Positions 1 to 12,784 of a stretch of 64,000 nucleotides of DNA are shown here, in pieces (positions within the stretch are counted from its first letter, which is position 1; the number at the start of each line of letters is the position of its first letter). The notes below the pieces were generated by a model that saw only the letters and a list, made by a program, of their open reading frames with translations, was not told the origin of the DNA and did no database searches. Location of the stretch: contig OY718807.1 of NCBI GenBank assembly GCA_963070105.1, forward strand, positions 8,347,983 through 8,411,982, in the 5' to 3' direction. The stretch is from Litomosoides sigmodontis. Taxonomy: Eukaryota > Nematoda > Chromadorea > Rhabditida > Onchocercidae. The translations under genes and the position numbers were made by a program.

Positions 1-2568
1 ATACTATTAGCATTGATTGGAATAAGACCGTCGAATTTCGTATCATCTTCATGATCATAATCACTCGGTGATGGTGCCGGGAAATTAATACCAAATTGCG
101 AGTAATCAGGTTCTAATCGATTCCCTGCAATGCTTGTGCAACTTTTCTACTAGAAATTTTTAAAAATTTTAGTACGTGAAAATTTATTTCGTCACAATTG
201 GAGGTATTGAGAGGTAATCCTGTCGATCTCAAACGATTACTTCCAGGTTGCTTCAATCGAAATTTTTCCTCTTTTGTCCCCGCTCCTCAAAATATTTCAT
301 ATGCCTTAAGGCTTTGGCACTTCCTTCAACACTGTAGAAAATTTACAAAAAAAAAAATTTTAATTGAACAATTTTTGAAAGAAATAGGTTATGAAGAAAG
401 AACCCCGAATTATAACTTTCAATTAAACGGTAGTGCTGTTGCATTTAATTATACTGTAGTCCAATCCCGCACAAAAAAATAAATATACGTGACAATTAAC
501 TGTTTTTATAAAACAGTTGATGTCACGTATATTAACCTGAGAGAGGAATTGAACTAAATGAACTTTCAATACATTTGCACTTTTCGTCTTTAGCTCAGAA
601 TTATTACTCTCTATGTTTTGGCGAAAACCGTTTCCGGATGTGGAAACCAGAAAATACAGAGGACTATAAGCTCATTCACACTGTTTAGAAGTGGAAAGCA
701 ATTGCCGGATGAAAACAAAACCAGATATGATAGAGTAGGCAAACCAGGAAAATACTTGTTGCGGTCAGAGTCAATGATCAACCGGCCTCTAGTGGTCAGT
801 GAATCCCGCTGTAATCAATCCTCACTTCTTTATACTTCATTATCGCACTTGTGATAAATCCCTCTTGAAGGATTTTTAAGATCATAGATCAATTATTCTT
901 TTGCAGTAAACAAGCAGTATTATTACTTAAGCGCTTTCGTGCATTTGAAAAATATGAGAATTGGAAAAGGAATTAAGAATCGAAATAAGATACGTACCAG
1001 TCAGTGCTCTGTCTTGAATTTCCCGATTAGTCTGAAAGGAAAGTGAAATAATTTCAGCCACTTTTTGAATCACAAATGGTTGATAACTTGCCACTGTTAT
1101 GATAGTAGCAAAAATGAAAATGGCATTTTTTTAAGTCGAAAAAATTCTCAGTGGGTTAAAAAACAAAATAATTTCTAAATAATTTTCAAATTACCACAAA
1201 AAAAACGATGAATTACTGATTTAGGTTACAGCGGTAACTCATACATTACGAGAAACAGGTAATTAAACTTTAGAAAAGACGACAGAATACAATAAGATCG
1301 GTATTTTACGTATCAATTCTTGTTTTCTATGTTTGCACTTTCCTGACGATAAATGTTTTCCGGATTTCCTCCATCAGGAAATCGTCGAAAAGTGAAGATT
1401 TTCTGGTGAGTAGGAATTGGAAAAACAACCGATGACATACATTTTCCTTTTGTTAGACAAGCATACGTGACATGCGAGAATTGCAAGGTCATTAATTGAC
1501 CTTTAAGAGTTTAAATTTTGCGCAATCATTTTGAACCAAAATAAGTTTAACCATTAAGTTTCATTTCCTCTTCCAACTTTCAGTGCTTTGACATTTCAAT
1601 TACAGAAATTTTCGTTATTTTATTATTATCATTGTTATTATTAATTATTAATTATTAATTATTAATTGTTTATTATTAATTATTAATTATTAATTATTAA
1701 TTATTAATTATTAATTATTAATTATTAATTATTAATTATTAATTATTAATTATTAATTATTAATTATTAATTATTAATTATTAATTATTAATTATTAATT
1801 ATTAATTATTAATTATTAATTATTAATTATTAATTATTAATTATTAATTATTAATTATTAATTATTAATTATTAATTATTAATTATTAATTATTAATTAA
1901 TAATTATTAATAATTATTATTATCAAATTATATTATTATTATTACTATTGCTATTATTATTAATTATTGTTGTTGTTATTATTATCGCTAATAATTTAAT
2001 AAGAAATTCGAGATTCTCAATAAAATAGTGATAAAAGCAGAAGTAAGAAAGGGAAAAATTTACATTCCGGGCTTCCTCAATAACTGTATTAAACCATTTC
2101 CCTTCTGAAGCCTGATTCAGGATACCGATACCGGTACCGGTTAATTGTAATGCACCTTGAGCGATCTGATATACTAAAATAGCATTGCAATTTGGTGTAA
2201 TTCCTCTTTATGATGATAATTCATTCCTTTTTTTTAAAAAAATATTTGATCATTTGAAAGAAAACAGAAAAAAATTATCCTTTACTTTACAAAAATTATT
2301 GAAATTGAAATGGAAAATATATTTGTTGACAGCATAATACATTGTAGGTTTTTCAGTTTAACTTTTTTCAAAATATTTTCGTTCGTTTTTTTATTGTTAC
2401 AAGTAAAAACTAACATGTTCCAATGCTGCCGAGAAGACCGGACGCACCGCTTGCTGCATCACCGATAACATTCGGCGAAAGAGCGCCACCGATTAACGAT
2501 CCTAATCCACCGTACTGACCATTAGCTTGTCCTGTCAGAAGTACAATAACCGCCACTACTGCAAACAT
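1..2568 (-). CDS. Small secreted protein of unknown function (3' end beyond window)
   Basis: Four coding exons fit in phase: 2415-2568, 2064-2173, 998-1031 and 1-124 (running off the window). Donors are GTTAGT, GTAAAT and GTACGT. Acceptors end in TTTTAG, TTTCAG and TTGCAG. The start at 2568 opens a hydrophobic signal peptide (MFAVVAVIVLLTGQANG), with cleavage likely just before QYGG. The visible mature part begins with a Gly/Ser/Ala-rich stretch (GGLGSLIGGALSP), followed by a glutamine-rich, possibly helical section (YQIAQGALQLTG) and an acidic Pro/Ser/Asp segment (APSPSDYDHEDDTKFDG). About 140 residues are visible. I do not recognise the family. A secreted nematode-specific protein is an inference from the signal peptide and low complexity. 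The intron from 1032 to 2063 carries a heptamer repeat array. The intron from 125 to 997 carries an open plus-strand frame and a hairpin. Confidence 0.65.
198..482 (+). other. Unexplained open reading frame inside an intron
   Basis: An open frame of about 100 codons (open from about 180; first near-start codon TTG at 198, no ATG near its beginning) ends at TAA 480-482. It lies antisense within an intron of the secreted-protein gene. Its composition looks protein-like, with segments such as VDLKRLLPGCF and ALRLWHFLQHC and a basic end. A long hairpin starts at the stop codon, an arrangement reminiscent of a bacterial gene end. It could be a decayed insertion, for example endosymbiont DNA, or chance. 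I recognise no domain. Confidence 0.3.
482..533. repeat. Inverted repeat / hairpin
   Basis: The left arm AATATACGTGACA-(A)-TTAACTGTTT and the right arm AAACAGTTGA-T-GTCACGTATATT pair over about 23 bases. They are separated by a loop of roughly five bases, with one mismatch and one small bulge. The arms are too regular for chance in plain AT-rich intron DNA. Confidence 0.7.
1641..1905. repeat. (ATTAATT)n heptanucleotide array
   Basis: The seven-base unit ATTAATT is repeated more than 30 times with almost no variation between about 1671 and 1899. It is flanked by degenerate (TTA)n sequence. It sits in an intron (1032-2063) of the minus-strand secreted-protein gene. The same unit in the same orientation recurs near 24.65-24.89 kb. 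Confidence 0.9.
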
Positions 2569-5709
<3,141 letters not shown>

Positions 5710-6578
5710 ATGTCGGAGGGCGATGTTGCTGAAGATTTGCGATTACCACAAACTGTTATTGGTCGTTTGGTGAAGGAAGCATTACCACCCGGTGTTATCA
5801 TTTCCAAGGTTTGTTCCTACCATCAATCTCAGTAGGATGAATGAAGTTCTTCATGTTAAATTTTTTTGTGAGCTTCCCTCGTTTAGTAATGAAAGGAAGA
5901 CTTATGAAGTGATTAATTTTGTAGGATGCGCGAACAGCAATAGCACGTGCTGCAGCAGTTTTCATTTTGCATGCTGCAACATATGCTCAGGAATGCGCAG
6001 TATCTAGCAAACGCAAGACAGTTACTGCTCTGGATGTCTTAAGTGCTGTGCGAGTTTTGGAATGTGAAGAACTGGAGAAACCGGTACTTTTAAAGTTGAA
6101 ATGTATTATAGCTGCAGCTTTTTTAGCTAATTCTAAAAACTCATAAAAATGAGTGATATGGAATGGATACAAGCTCTTTTAACTCTTGTTTTGCTAGTTA
6201 CCTGTCCTTTCAATTTGCTTATGAAATATGTAAGAGAGTGTAATCTTTTGCTAACATACTGTATCATTCATATGCCTTCCATCGTAATAAATGATCCTTT
6301 GCTCATCGTTGATGACCGCTTAGTTTAAAAAATTCCAGGTAAAGGAAGCGGTAGAGATATGGAAATCCAACAGACAGCAAAGGAGTGAAGAAGCCAAAAG
6401 ACGAAAAGCTGGGCGTGTGCAAAATAATGATCCATCTGTACTGGATGTTTTAAAAAATGCTTCGCAGAAGGGTGGAATTTCGCAGAAAGGTGGAATTGGT
6501 GGTTCCACAAGTACAGTATCCTCAGACGAACCTGAAAAAAAAAGAATGTTAATAGATGATATAGATCATGAAAGCTAA
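5710..6578 (+). CDS. POLE3: DNA polymerase epsilon subunit 3 / CHRAC17-like histone-fold protein
   Basis: Three exons (5710-5808, 5925-6083, 6339-6578) join in phase 0 to encode 165 aa. A TTTTCAG acceptor lies 15 bases before the ATG, consistent with trans-splicing. Residues about 8-85 form an H2B/NF-YB-like histone fold: the opening LRLPQTVIGRLVKEALP, then the helix ARTAIARAAAVFILHAATY, then KRKTVTALDVLSAV, matching the family's helix-loop pattern. The tail is charged, with KRRKAG, a repeated QKGGI segment and an acidic end (LIDDIDHES). In the known family this subunit pairs with POLE4 at replicative polymerase epsilon, and with CHRAC15 in chromatin-remodelling complexes, in the nucleus. The length is close to the metazoan norm (about 147 in human). 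It has no same-strand neighbour close enough to suggest an operon. A poly(A) signal candidate AATAAA lies at 7050-7055. Confidence 0.93.
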
Positions 6579-7601
6579 ATGTCAGTCGTTGGCTATCGCC
6601 CTTGAATTCTTTTCAATTCGCTTTCTTGTCATTTGATTAGTGTTGGCATCAAATACTTGTATAATCTCATTTTTTCTTATGCTTCTCTTCAACGTATTTC
6701 TTATGCTTCTTTTCAACTTCTAAATGATGAGGTGACAGATTGCAGTTTCATTCATTCATTTTTTTTTATCATTGTCCAGTTTTTTGACATTTGATATAGT
6801 AGAGAAAATCTGCAATGGTTTTTGTTCAGGTTTCCGTGCATATATTTTATTTCTGTAGGCATCTCTAATTTTCCGATCTCATATGAGACTTTATTCAGCT
6901 TTTCCTCACTTTTATACAATATTTTAATCACTTCGGTTTTGATAAGGCCTTACATCATTTGTAATGGATTTGCGGCGTACATGTCTTCCGCACTCTGAAT
7001 ACAGATTATACAAATTTACGAAGAGGTACGTCTGGAATTTCAGACAGGTAATAAAGGTTCGGTGTACTAATGAATAAGGCGTGGAACAAGCATTGTTTTA
7101 TTGCATCATATCATTTCAATGGTGCTTTCATTTTGTTTAATTCCTAATGAGATAGACGTTCAGTTCCCCGATTTTTGCATTTAAAATAGCATATTTGTTG
7201 CTAATACAGTATAGTGATGGAGGGAAAGCGAATAAGCGAATAGAAATACAATAACAAAAGCTCAAAAAATAACCAGTACCATGTTGCTATCTGTAAAAAA
7301 AGAGCAAAGTTAAACAATAACAAGTGCGAGAATCTCGGACAATGAGAGTGGGGCGAAGATGATCATCAATTGAGCAATCATTTTTCTTGAACTATGAATA
7401 GTCATATTGTTTTAAACGCTCGTAACTTTGGCAATTAAGAATTTTTATTTTTTCAGTTTATCATTGCAATAGTTCATCCGCAAGTAATAATGGTAGTAAT
7501 GGTAACAATAATAATGATAATAGCAGTAATAAATAAAAATATATAATAGTAATAACAACAATAATGTTAATACTAATAAATAATAGTAACAGAAAAGAGG
7601 C
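6579..7601. other. 3' flank between POLE3 and a GT14 gene; no gene seen
   Basis: The tail-to-tail space holds the probable POLE3 3'UTR (AATAAA at 7050-7055) and, on the minus strand, a TTTATT (reverse AATAAA) at 7444-7449 that could end the GT14 transcript. The minus frame at 7445-7783 is a shadow: it overlaps the real last exon in another phase and is low-complexity. Confidence 0.6.
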
Positions 7602-10600
7602 TTAACATTGGAATAGTGACATGTTCTTTCGCCACTTTTCTTTATTATTATTAAATCGTACAACCTGAATTTGTTTGTAATTTTCAAAATTAATAGTTGA
7701 ATTGCTTGTAATTCGTTCAGCCAAATACATTGCCCAACAAGCAATCGCACCGTAATCACTTTCTGGTAACATTTTATTAGCAAATAATTGTTGAAGCTCT
7801 TTTAGTTGAATTAAATCAGCAATACCAAAAATGCAAACATTATGTCGATATTTGCCGCTTCTACATGGTCGTTTTGACCAGGCCCATGCAACATATCTGT
7901 TAAATGAATAATTAAATGTTTAAACAATACATACAACTGGTACACTTTTGTAAACATTCCTACGAGAGTATGATATTTATGAGTGGTCATTTAATTTTAA
8001 ATTTCCGACGATGCAGTAATTCACATTGAGTAATCTTTAATTTATTAACGGTTAATTAATAACGCTTATCAGCTAATATTACGTTACTTCTCTTTGCAAT
8101 TTTATTACTGATACTACTACTACTATTCTCATCTTCCAGTACTAATTTAAAGAAATCAAATTAGACTAAGCTTATTATTAAAATGAACCGTGTGATAAAA
8201 TCACTCTGTTGATCAATGCATTTTCTTGTAAAGCCACCGGGTGCATCTGCAATAACAAAGAGCAAAATGAAAAGATGTAAATTTATTTCCAGTACTAATC
8301 AATATTGGAAATCAATGCCGGAATTTTTCTTTAAAGTGCATCAGGAAAATGCCTCTTATTGAATCATAGAATTTCATGAATTAAACCTCTTACTGTTTTG
8401 TATTTCACTACTAAATATTTGCATTTACCTAACAAATCATCGGAATGTAAGCTGTGAAAGAGCATTTCATCAGTTCCGTATGGTATGGAATCGAATATCT
8501 CAATGAGAGCTGTTAAGTTTAAATGTTCCATTATAAAATTCACAAAATTTCTCGACAGCGTAACCGATGAACTTCCTTTAGCAATTTTCAGCAACGTGTC
8601 GGGTCGGTTTTTGGATGAATCTCAAAACACAGATCAACAATACGACAGTTTTAAACTTGGTGAGAAAGCACTTATTCTCTGTTTTCTCTCATTAACTAAT
8701 TACGCAATTCAATTAGGTGTGGTCATTTTCACCATCAATTCAATTAGGTGTGGTCATTTTCTGAAGCTATGAAATGTTCCACTTTACGACAGTAGCAAGC
8801 AGTGAACAATGATCGATCATCGTTGGTACAAACCTATGAATCACTGTATCAGTTGTAAATTTCAAATGGAAAATTTTCTAAAAAATTAAATTTCAATCAA
8901 ACCTTTAAAAAGATTTAAGGCAGCATAGCTCCAGTTGGTATTTTTTGGTAAGCGATGAAGATACGGTCTTCCAACGTTAATTACATTACTGCCATTAAGC
9001 GCGTCTAATATTTTTATCATTTCATAATTACTTTTTAATGGAATGTCATCGTTCTATAAAATGCTTTTGCATATTTGCAGTAAGACATTTGATTAATTCA
9101 TTAAACTGACTGTGCTAATTAGAGTAAATCTTACTTCGATCGGTTTATTAGTTTGACCTAATTGACCTCCTAATTAATTACTCAAATACCTGAAGTAAAA
9201 TAACATATTTCCAGTTAGCTCTTTGCCATAGAATATTCAAGCATTCCATGTAACTTTTGGTCATGTTATGTCCAGCGCTGTCCACGTCATATTCCATCTT
9301 TGTGAGAATGACATTTGCAAAGCATTTTGACAAATTTCTCATTTGTTCATGAAATAGCGCATTTGATTTCCTATCCAACGCATAGCAATATAAGTTTTGC
9401 GGAGCGTACATTAAATTGAATAGCAATTCCTGCACGTGATAAGCCTGAAATTCATGCATTCTTCCTTTTAAGCGTAAAATTCCCACTGAAAACATTGATA
9501 AGAATGAAGAGGAAAATAGCTATAGGAGAGATTCAATCGATAATTTAAGTGTAAATTGAAAGTAATTTTAATTTTGATAATTATAATATGATGATAAATG
9601 GTGAAGGAATGATAATGATTGCAGTGATCACGATAGCGATTATCATAACGATGATTATGATAGTGATAGAGAGAAGTGATTAATAATATCCATCCTTCAT
9701 GATGATAATTAATATTTGGTAGATGAGTTGTTATGCAAATGTGCAAATCGCTTATTGTTTCATTAAAGAAACACTTCAACAATTTCTAAATGAATTAATA
9801 TTCAAATTGATAGTTTTTAAATTTAAAATTCCCACTGATGGAATTGCTGAATCAGAATGCGGAGGAAATAATTTCGTGAGATCTTTACATTCTCTCAATT
9901 TTCTAAGAAATTTTCCACAAAAAAAATTTTCTGGAAAAGAGATGCTAAAACTAGTAAGAGCTGAGAGAGGATCTGGGCAAAAAAAATAGCAATTACATTT
10001 TTAAATAAAATTTAACTCTAATATAATTAATTAATCAACTAGGTAAACGATTTCATTACCCTGTAAACAACACGAATGAATGCAACTGGAAAATTTTCCT
10101 CAGTTTTACTTCGAGGAACTTCTGCGTACGTCCCACGTCGTCTAATGTTGTCACACGAAGCGCTAATCTTCTCATCTACCCACGCAGACTCAACGACAGG
10201 TGGTTGCTGAAGAAGACAGGAGGGATGAGGCTATTTCGCTTACTCATCTCGAGCAGCATGACCGCTCCCTTCAACACTTCAATTCCAATCGTCAACGATC
10301 AAATCGTATTTTACGTTTGATTAAGCGTGATCACTTACGGAAGTAAATTTTTTTGCTGCTGATGAATTACTTAGCACTAAGTTACAGTCATCTTTTGGGA
10401 GCGAATAATTGTAGAGAATGGGCAGTAAATGCGGTGCTTCATCGTTCGAATAATTCCGTTCACTATTTCCGGCTAAAATACGGAAATCAAATTATTTGAA
10501 AATATGCATAACAGTGCTTTCAGTTAGCTCAATTATATTACCAATAACCACTATCATTCGTTATATATGTATACGTATATAAACATATATGTTACGTGAA

Positions 10601-10939
10601 TATACGTTAAATTGTACATATACGTGAATGATACAGGTGATTTAGTGAATACACGTGAGTTAGTGCATATACGTCAATGATACACGTGAAATTGCACATA
10701 CGTGTGAGTAACACACGTAATTCAGTGCGTATACGTGAATGATATGCTCGAGTTAGTGCACGTAAGTGAGTGATAAAAACTTTTGCCAAGCAGAGGTCCT
10801 ACTATTGCTGATACAATTTATAGAGCAGCGAATCTCTCGTGTAAAATTTGCAATAAAACTCACAAATGTGATTTCCACGCAGGGCAACACGTAATAAGAT
10901 GATCAGTAAGTTGCTCATAGAAAGCATCGCGTGTTTCAT
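7602..10939 (-). CDS. GT14 family (core-2/I-branching type) N-acetylglucosaminyltransferase, copy A
   Basis: Eight exons (10864-10939, 10339-10472, 10060-10206, 9190-9444, 8903-9053, 8429-8620, 8189-8246, 7602-7896) join in phase and encode 435 aa. The start follows an ATTTCAG-type acceptor by 7 bases. A short signal-anchor (SNLLIILLRVAL) implies a type II Golgi membrane protein. The Branch domain follows: FIRVVYR, the exon with HVQELLFNLMYAPQNLYCYA and DSAGHNMTKSYMECL, then NDDIPLKSN, LNGSN, YGTDEMLF and DAPGGFTRKC. Several cysteines are shared with copy B. By family knowledge it adds beta-1,6-GlcNAc branches to glycans; the exact acceptor is unknown. The next gene upstream (12785-15659) is a paralog with the same intron phases over the last five exons. 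One acceptor (8621, TTTTGAG) is off consensus. Intron 1 contains a degenerate TACGTGA-rich repeat. Confidence 0.88.
8705..8766. repeat. Two-copy 31-base tandem duplication
   Basis: The 24-base segment that begins ATTCAATTAGG and ends GTCATTTTC occurs twice, offset by about 31 bases, inside an intron of GT14 copy A. The near-identity suggests a recent duplication. Confidence 0.8.
10560..10780. repeat. Degenerate TACGTGA-rich repeat region
   Basis: Loose repeats of TACGTGAATGATAC and TTAGTGCATATACGT, with many ACGTG or CACGTG cores, lie in intron 1 of GT14 copy A. The repeat unit is about 25-30 bases and strongly diverged. Open frames across it (10607-10789 minus) are by-products. Confidence 0.6.
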
Positions 10940-11248
10940 TCAAATTCTGAAAATAACATTTTGACCAATTTCAATGATCTTTAAAAGTTGGAGATTGGAA
11001 GTGAGCATTGATCAAAGCGATAACTTGCTGTTATCATTTGCCATCAGCTTGATAATGGATAATTGTGGTTATCGCTACATTGTTAATGAATTTGAAATAA
11101 TTAGCATAAATCGACTTAAAATTAGCACTTAGTTTTTGCTAAAAAATCATTGAAATGCATAAAGTAAAATTTTAATGAATCATTTCACTTTTGTTCTTCC
11201 GTTATACTTGTAATTAATAAACTATATTTTATCAATAATTCACACAGG

Positions 11249-11288
<40 letters not shown>

Positions 11289-12784
11289 CCGTTCGTTAAA
11301 CATTTGGTTATCTATCTTTTACTCTCCGATTGCATTTACCATAAACAATCCTCCACACCTCACGCACTCTCTCTACACGCCCACGTACAACGTAAATTAG
11401 CTTTCCGACCTTAACATTTTTCATTATTCATTAAACAAATTAATTTCATTTTCACTTACACATAAATTAAAATTTAATAATTCTAAAATTTCTTAAATTA
11501 TTAAACTAATAAGTTAGACAGTAACGCACATAAATATTATTCCATTTGCGCATTGCAACAAAATCCATGGCATATTGCACTATTGTTAAGTTTTTCACTA
11601 AATTGTAAATGTACTCACATATCTACTCCCTTACTTCTAAGCATTTTTCTATCAGTCGAAGAGAAAAAAAAAACCGAAACTTCGAAATTCCAAATTCCAC
11701 TGAGAACTTAGAATGAGTGAAAATTAGACGTAATATTTTTAAAATGTTTGAAATTTAGTTTGGAAAAAAAAAGCAAGCAAAAATGAGTGCTTAAAGTTTT
11801 GCGAAGAAAAATAAAGCGTTGAAAAAAGCTAAATAGAATAGAAGTTTAGAAGTGAGGAAGAGCGATAAATTAAATTAGGAAGTGTTGCAGAAAGTGAGGG
11901 AGAACAAAAGCAAAGCGCAAAAAGCTTAGAGACAAACGAAACAAAAAAAGAATGAAGTAATACGTGTAAAATGAGAGATGAAGCAATCTAATTTAATAAT
12001 TTCATCAACTTGCTTCTCAATTCAGCTGCATCCGTTATTTGTTTACAAATTAAAATTTGGATAAATTTTTGAAATTTCACAATTTGCTCATTTTCAAACC
12101 GCATTTTAGCATCCATCCAAGAAGGCTAAAAAGCAAAATCATTCATTTACAAACTATTTACTGCATGAGTAATTATTGCTAAATTTCAATCCTCACATTT
12201 AATTTCGAAAATTATTTTCGCAATGCTTCTTCACTTCTTCTCACACAATCGGTAATTTCTTTTGTCTTTTTTCTCTTCCTATCTCATAATATCTATCATT
12301 TTCTTTCCTTCTTCTTCTCTAAATTATGATATTTAAATTCTTTAAATAATGATATATATCGGTAGCTTATCTTCCTCTAGTATTTATTTCATTGAGCAGT
12401 TTTTTAGATTTAAAATTAATGTTCATATTTTAATTTCACAACTACTTTTCGGAATTTTATTTTGCACATTGAAATGAGCAACACTAATGTCGATGGTCGA
12501 GATAGATGAGAAAGCGAGAAGGAGCACAGCTATGCATTCTTTCTTAGCAAAGTAAAAATTTGTTACGTAATTAAAATTTTAAACTTATTAAAAAAATTTT
12601 TATCCTCAATTGAAAAAATTTATTCCCTAATTAAATTAATTAAAATTTATTCCTGTCAAATAAATTGTGATACAGTAATTTGCGTAGAACAATGAACAAA
12701 CTGACATATTATACAAATAATTTCATGTCGCACAGTTAAAATATTTTATTAGGAATTGATAAGAAACAGAAAAACCTCAACAAA
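10940..12784. other. Spacer between the two GT14 paralogs
   Basis: AT-rich, no coding segment seen. It includes a (TCAA)n microsatellite at about 11248-11285. It must hold the promoter of copy A and the 3' end of copy B on the minus strand. Confidence 0.6.
11248..11285. repeat. (TCAA)n microsatellite
   Basis: About nine perfect tandem TCAA units in the spacer between the GT14 paralogs. Confidence 0.9.

Noticed and set aside
593..602. TAGCTCAG resembling a tRNA A-box
   Set aside because: No matching T-loop (GGTTCGANTCC) or acceptor stem follows.
618..854. Plus frame in the intron of the secreted-protein gene
   Set aside because: No coherent protein features and no match to the nearby frame; slightly higher GC alone is not evidence of a gene.
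7445..7783. 112-codon minus frame
   Set aside because: Out of frame with the GT14 copy A last exon and Tyr/Leu low-complexity beyond it.
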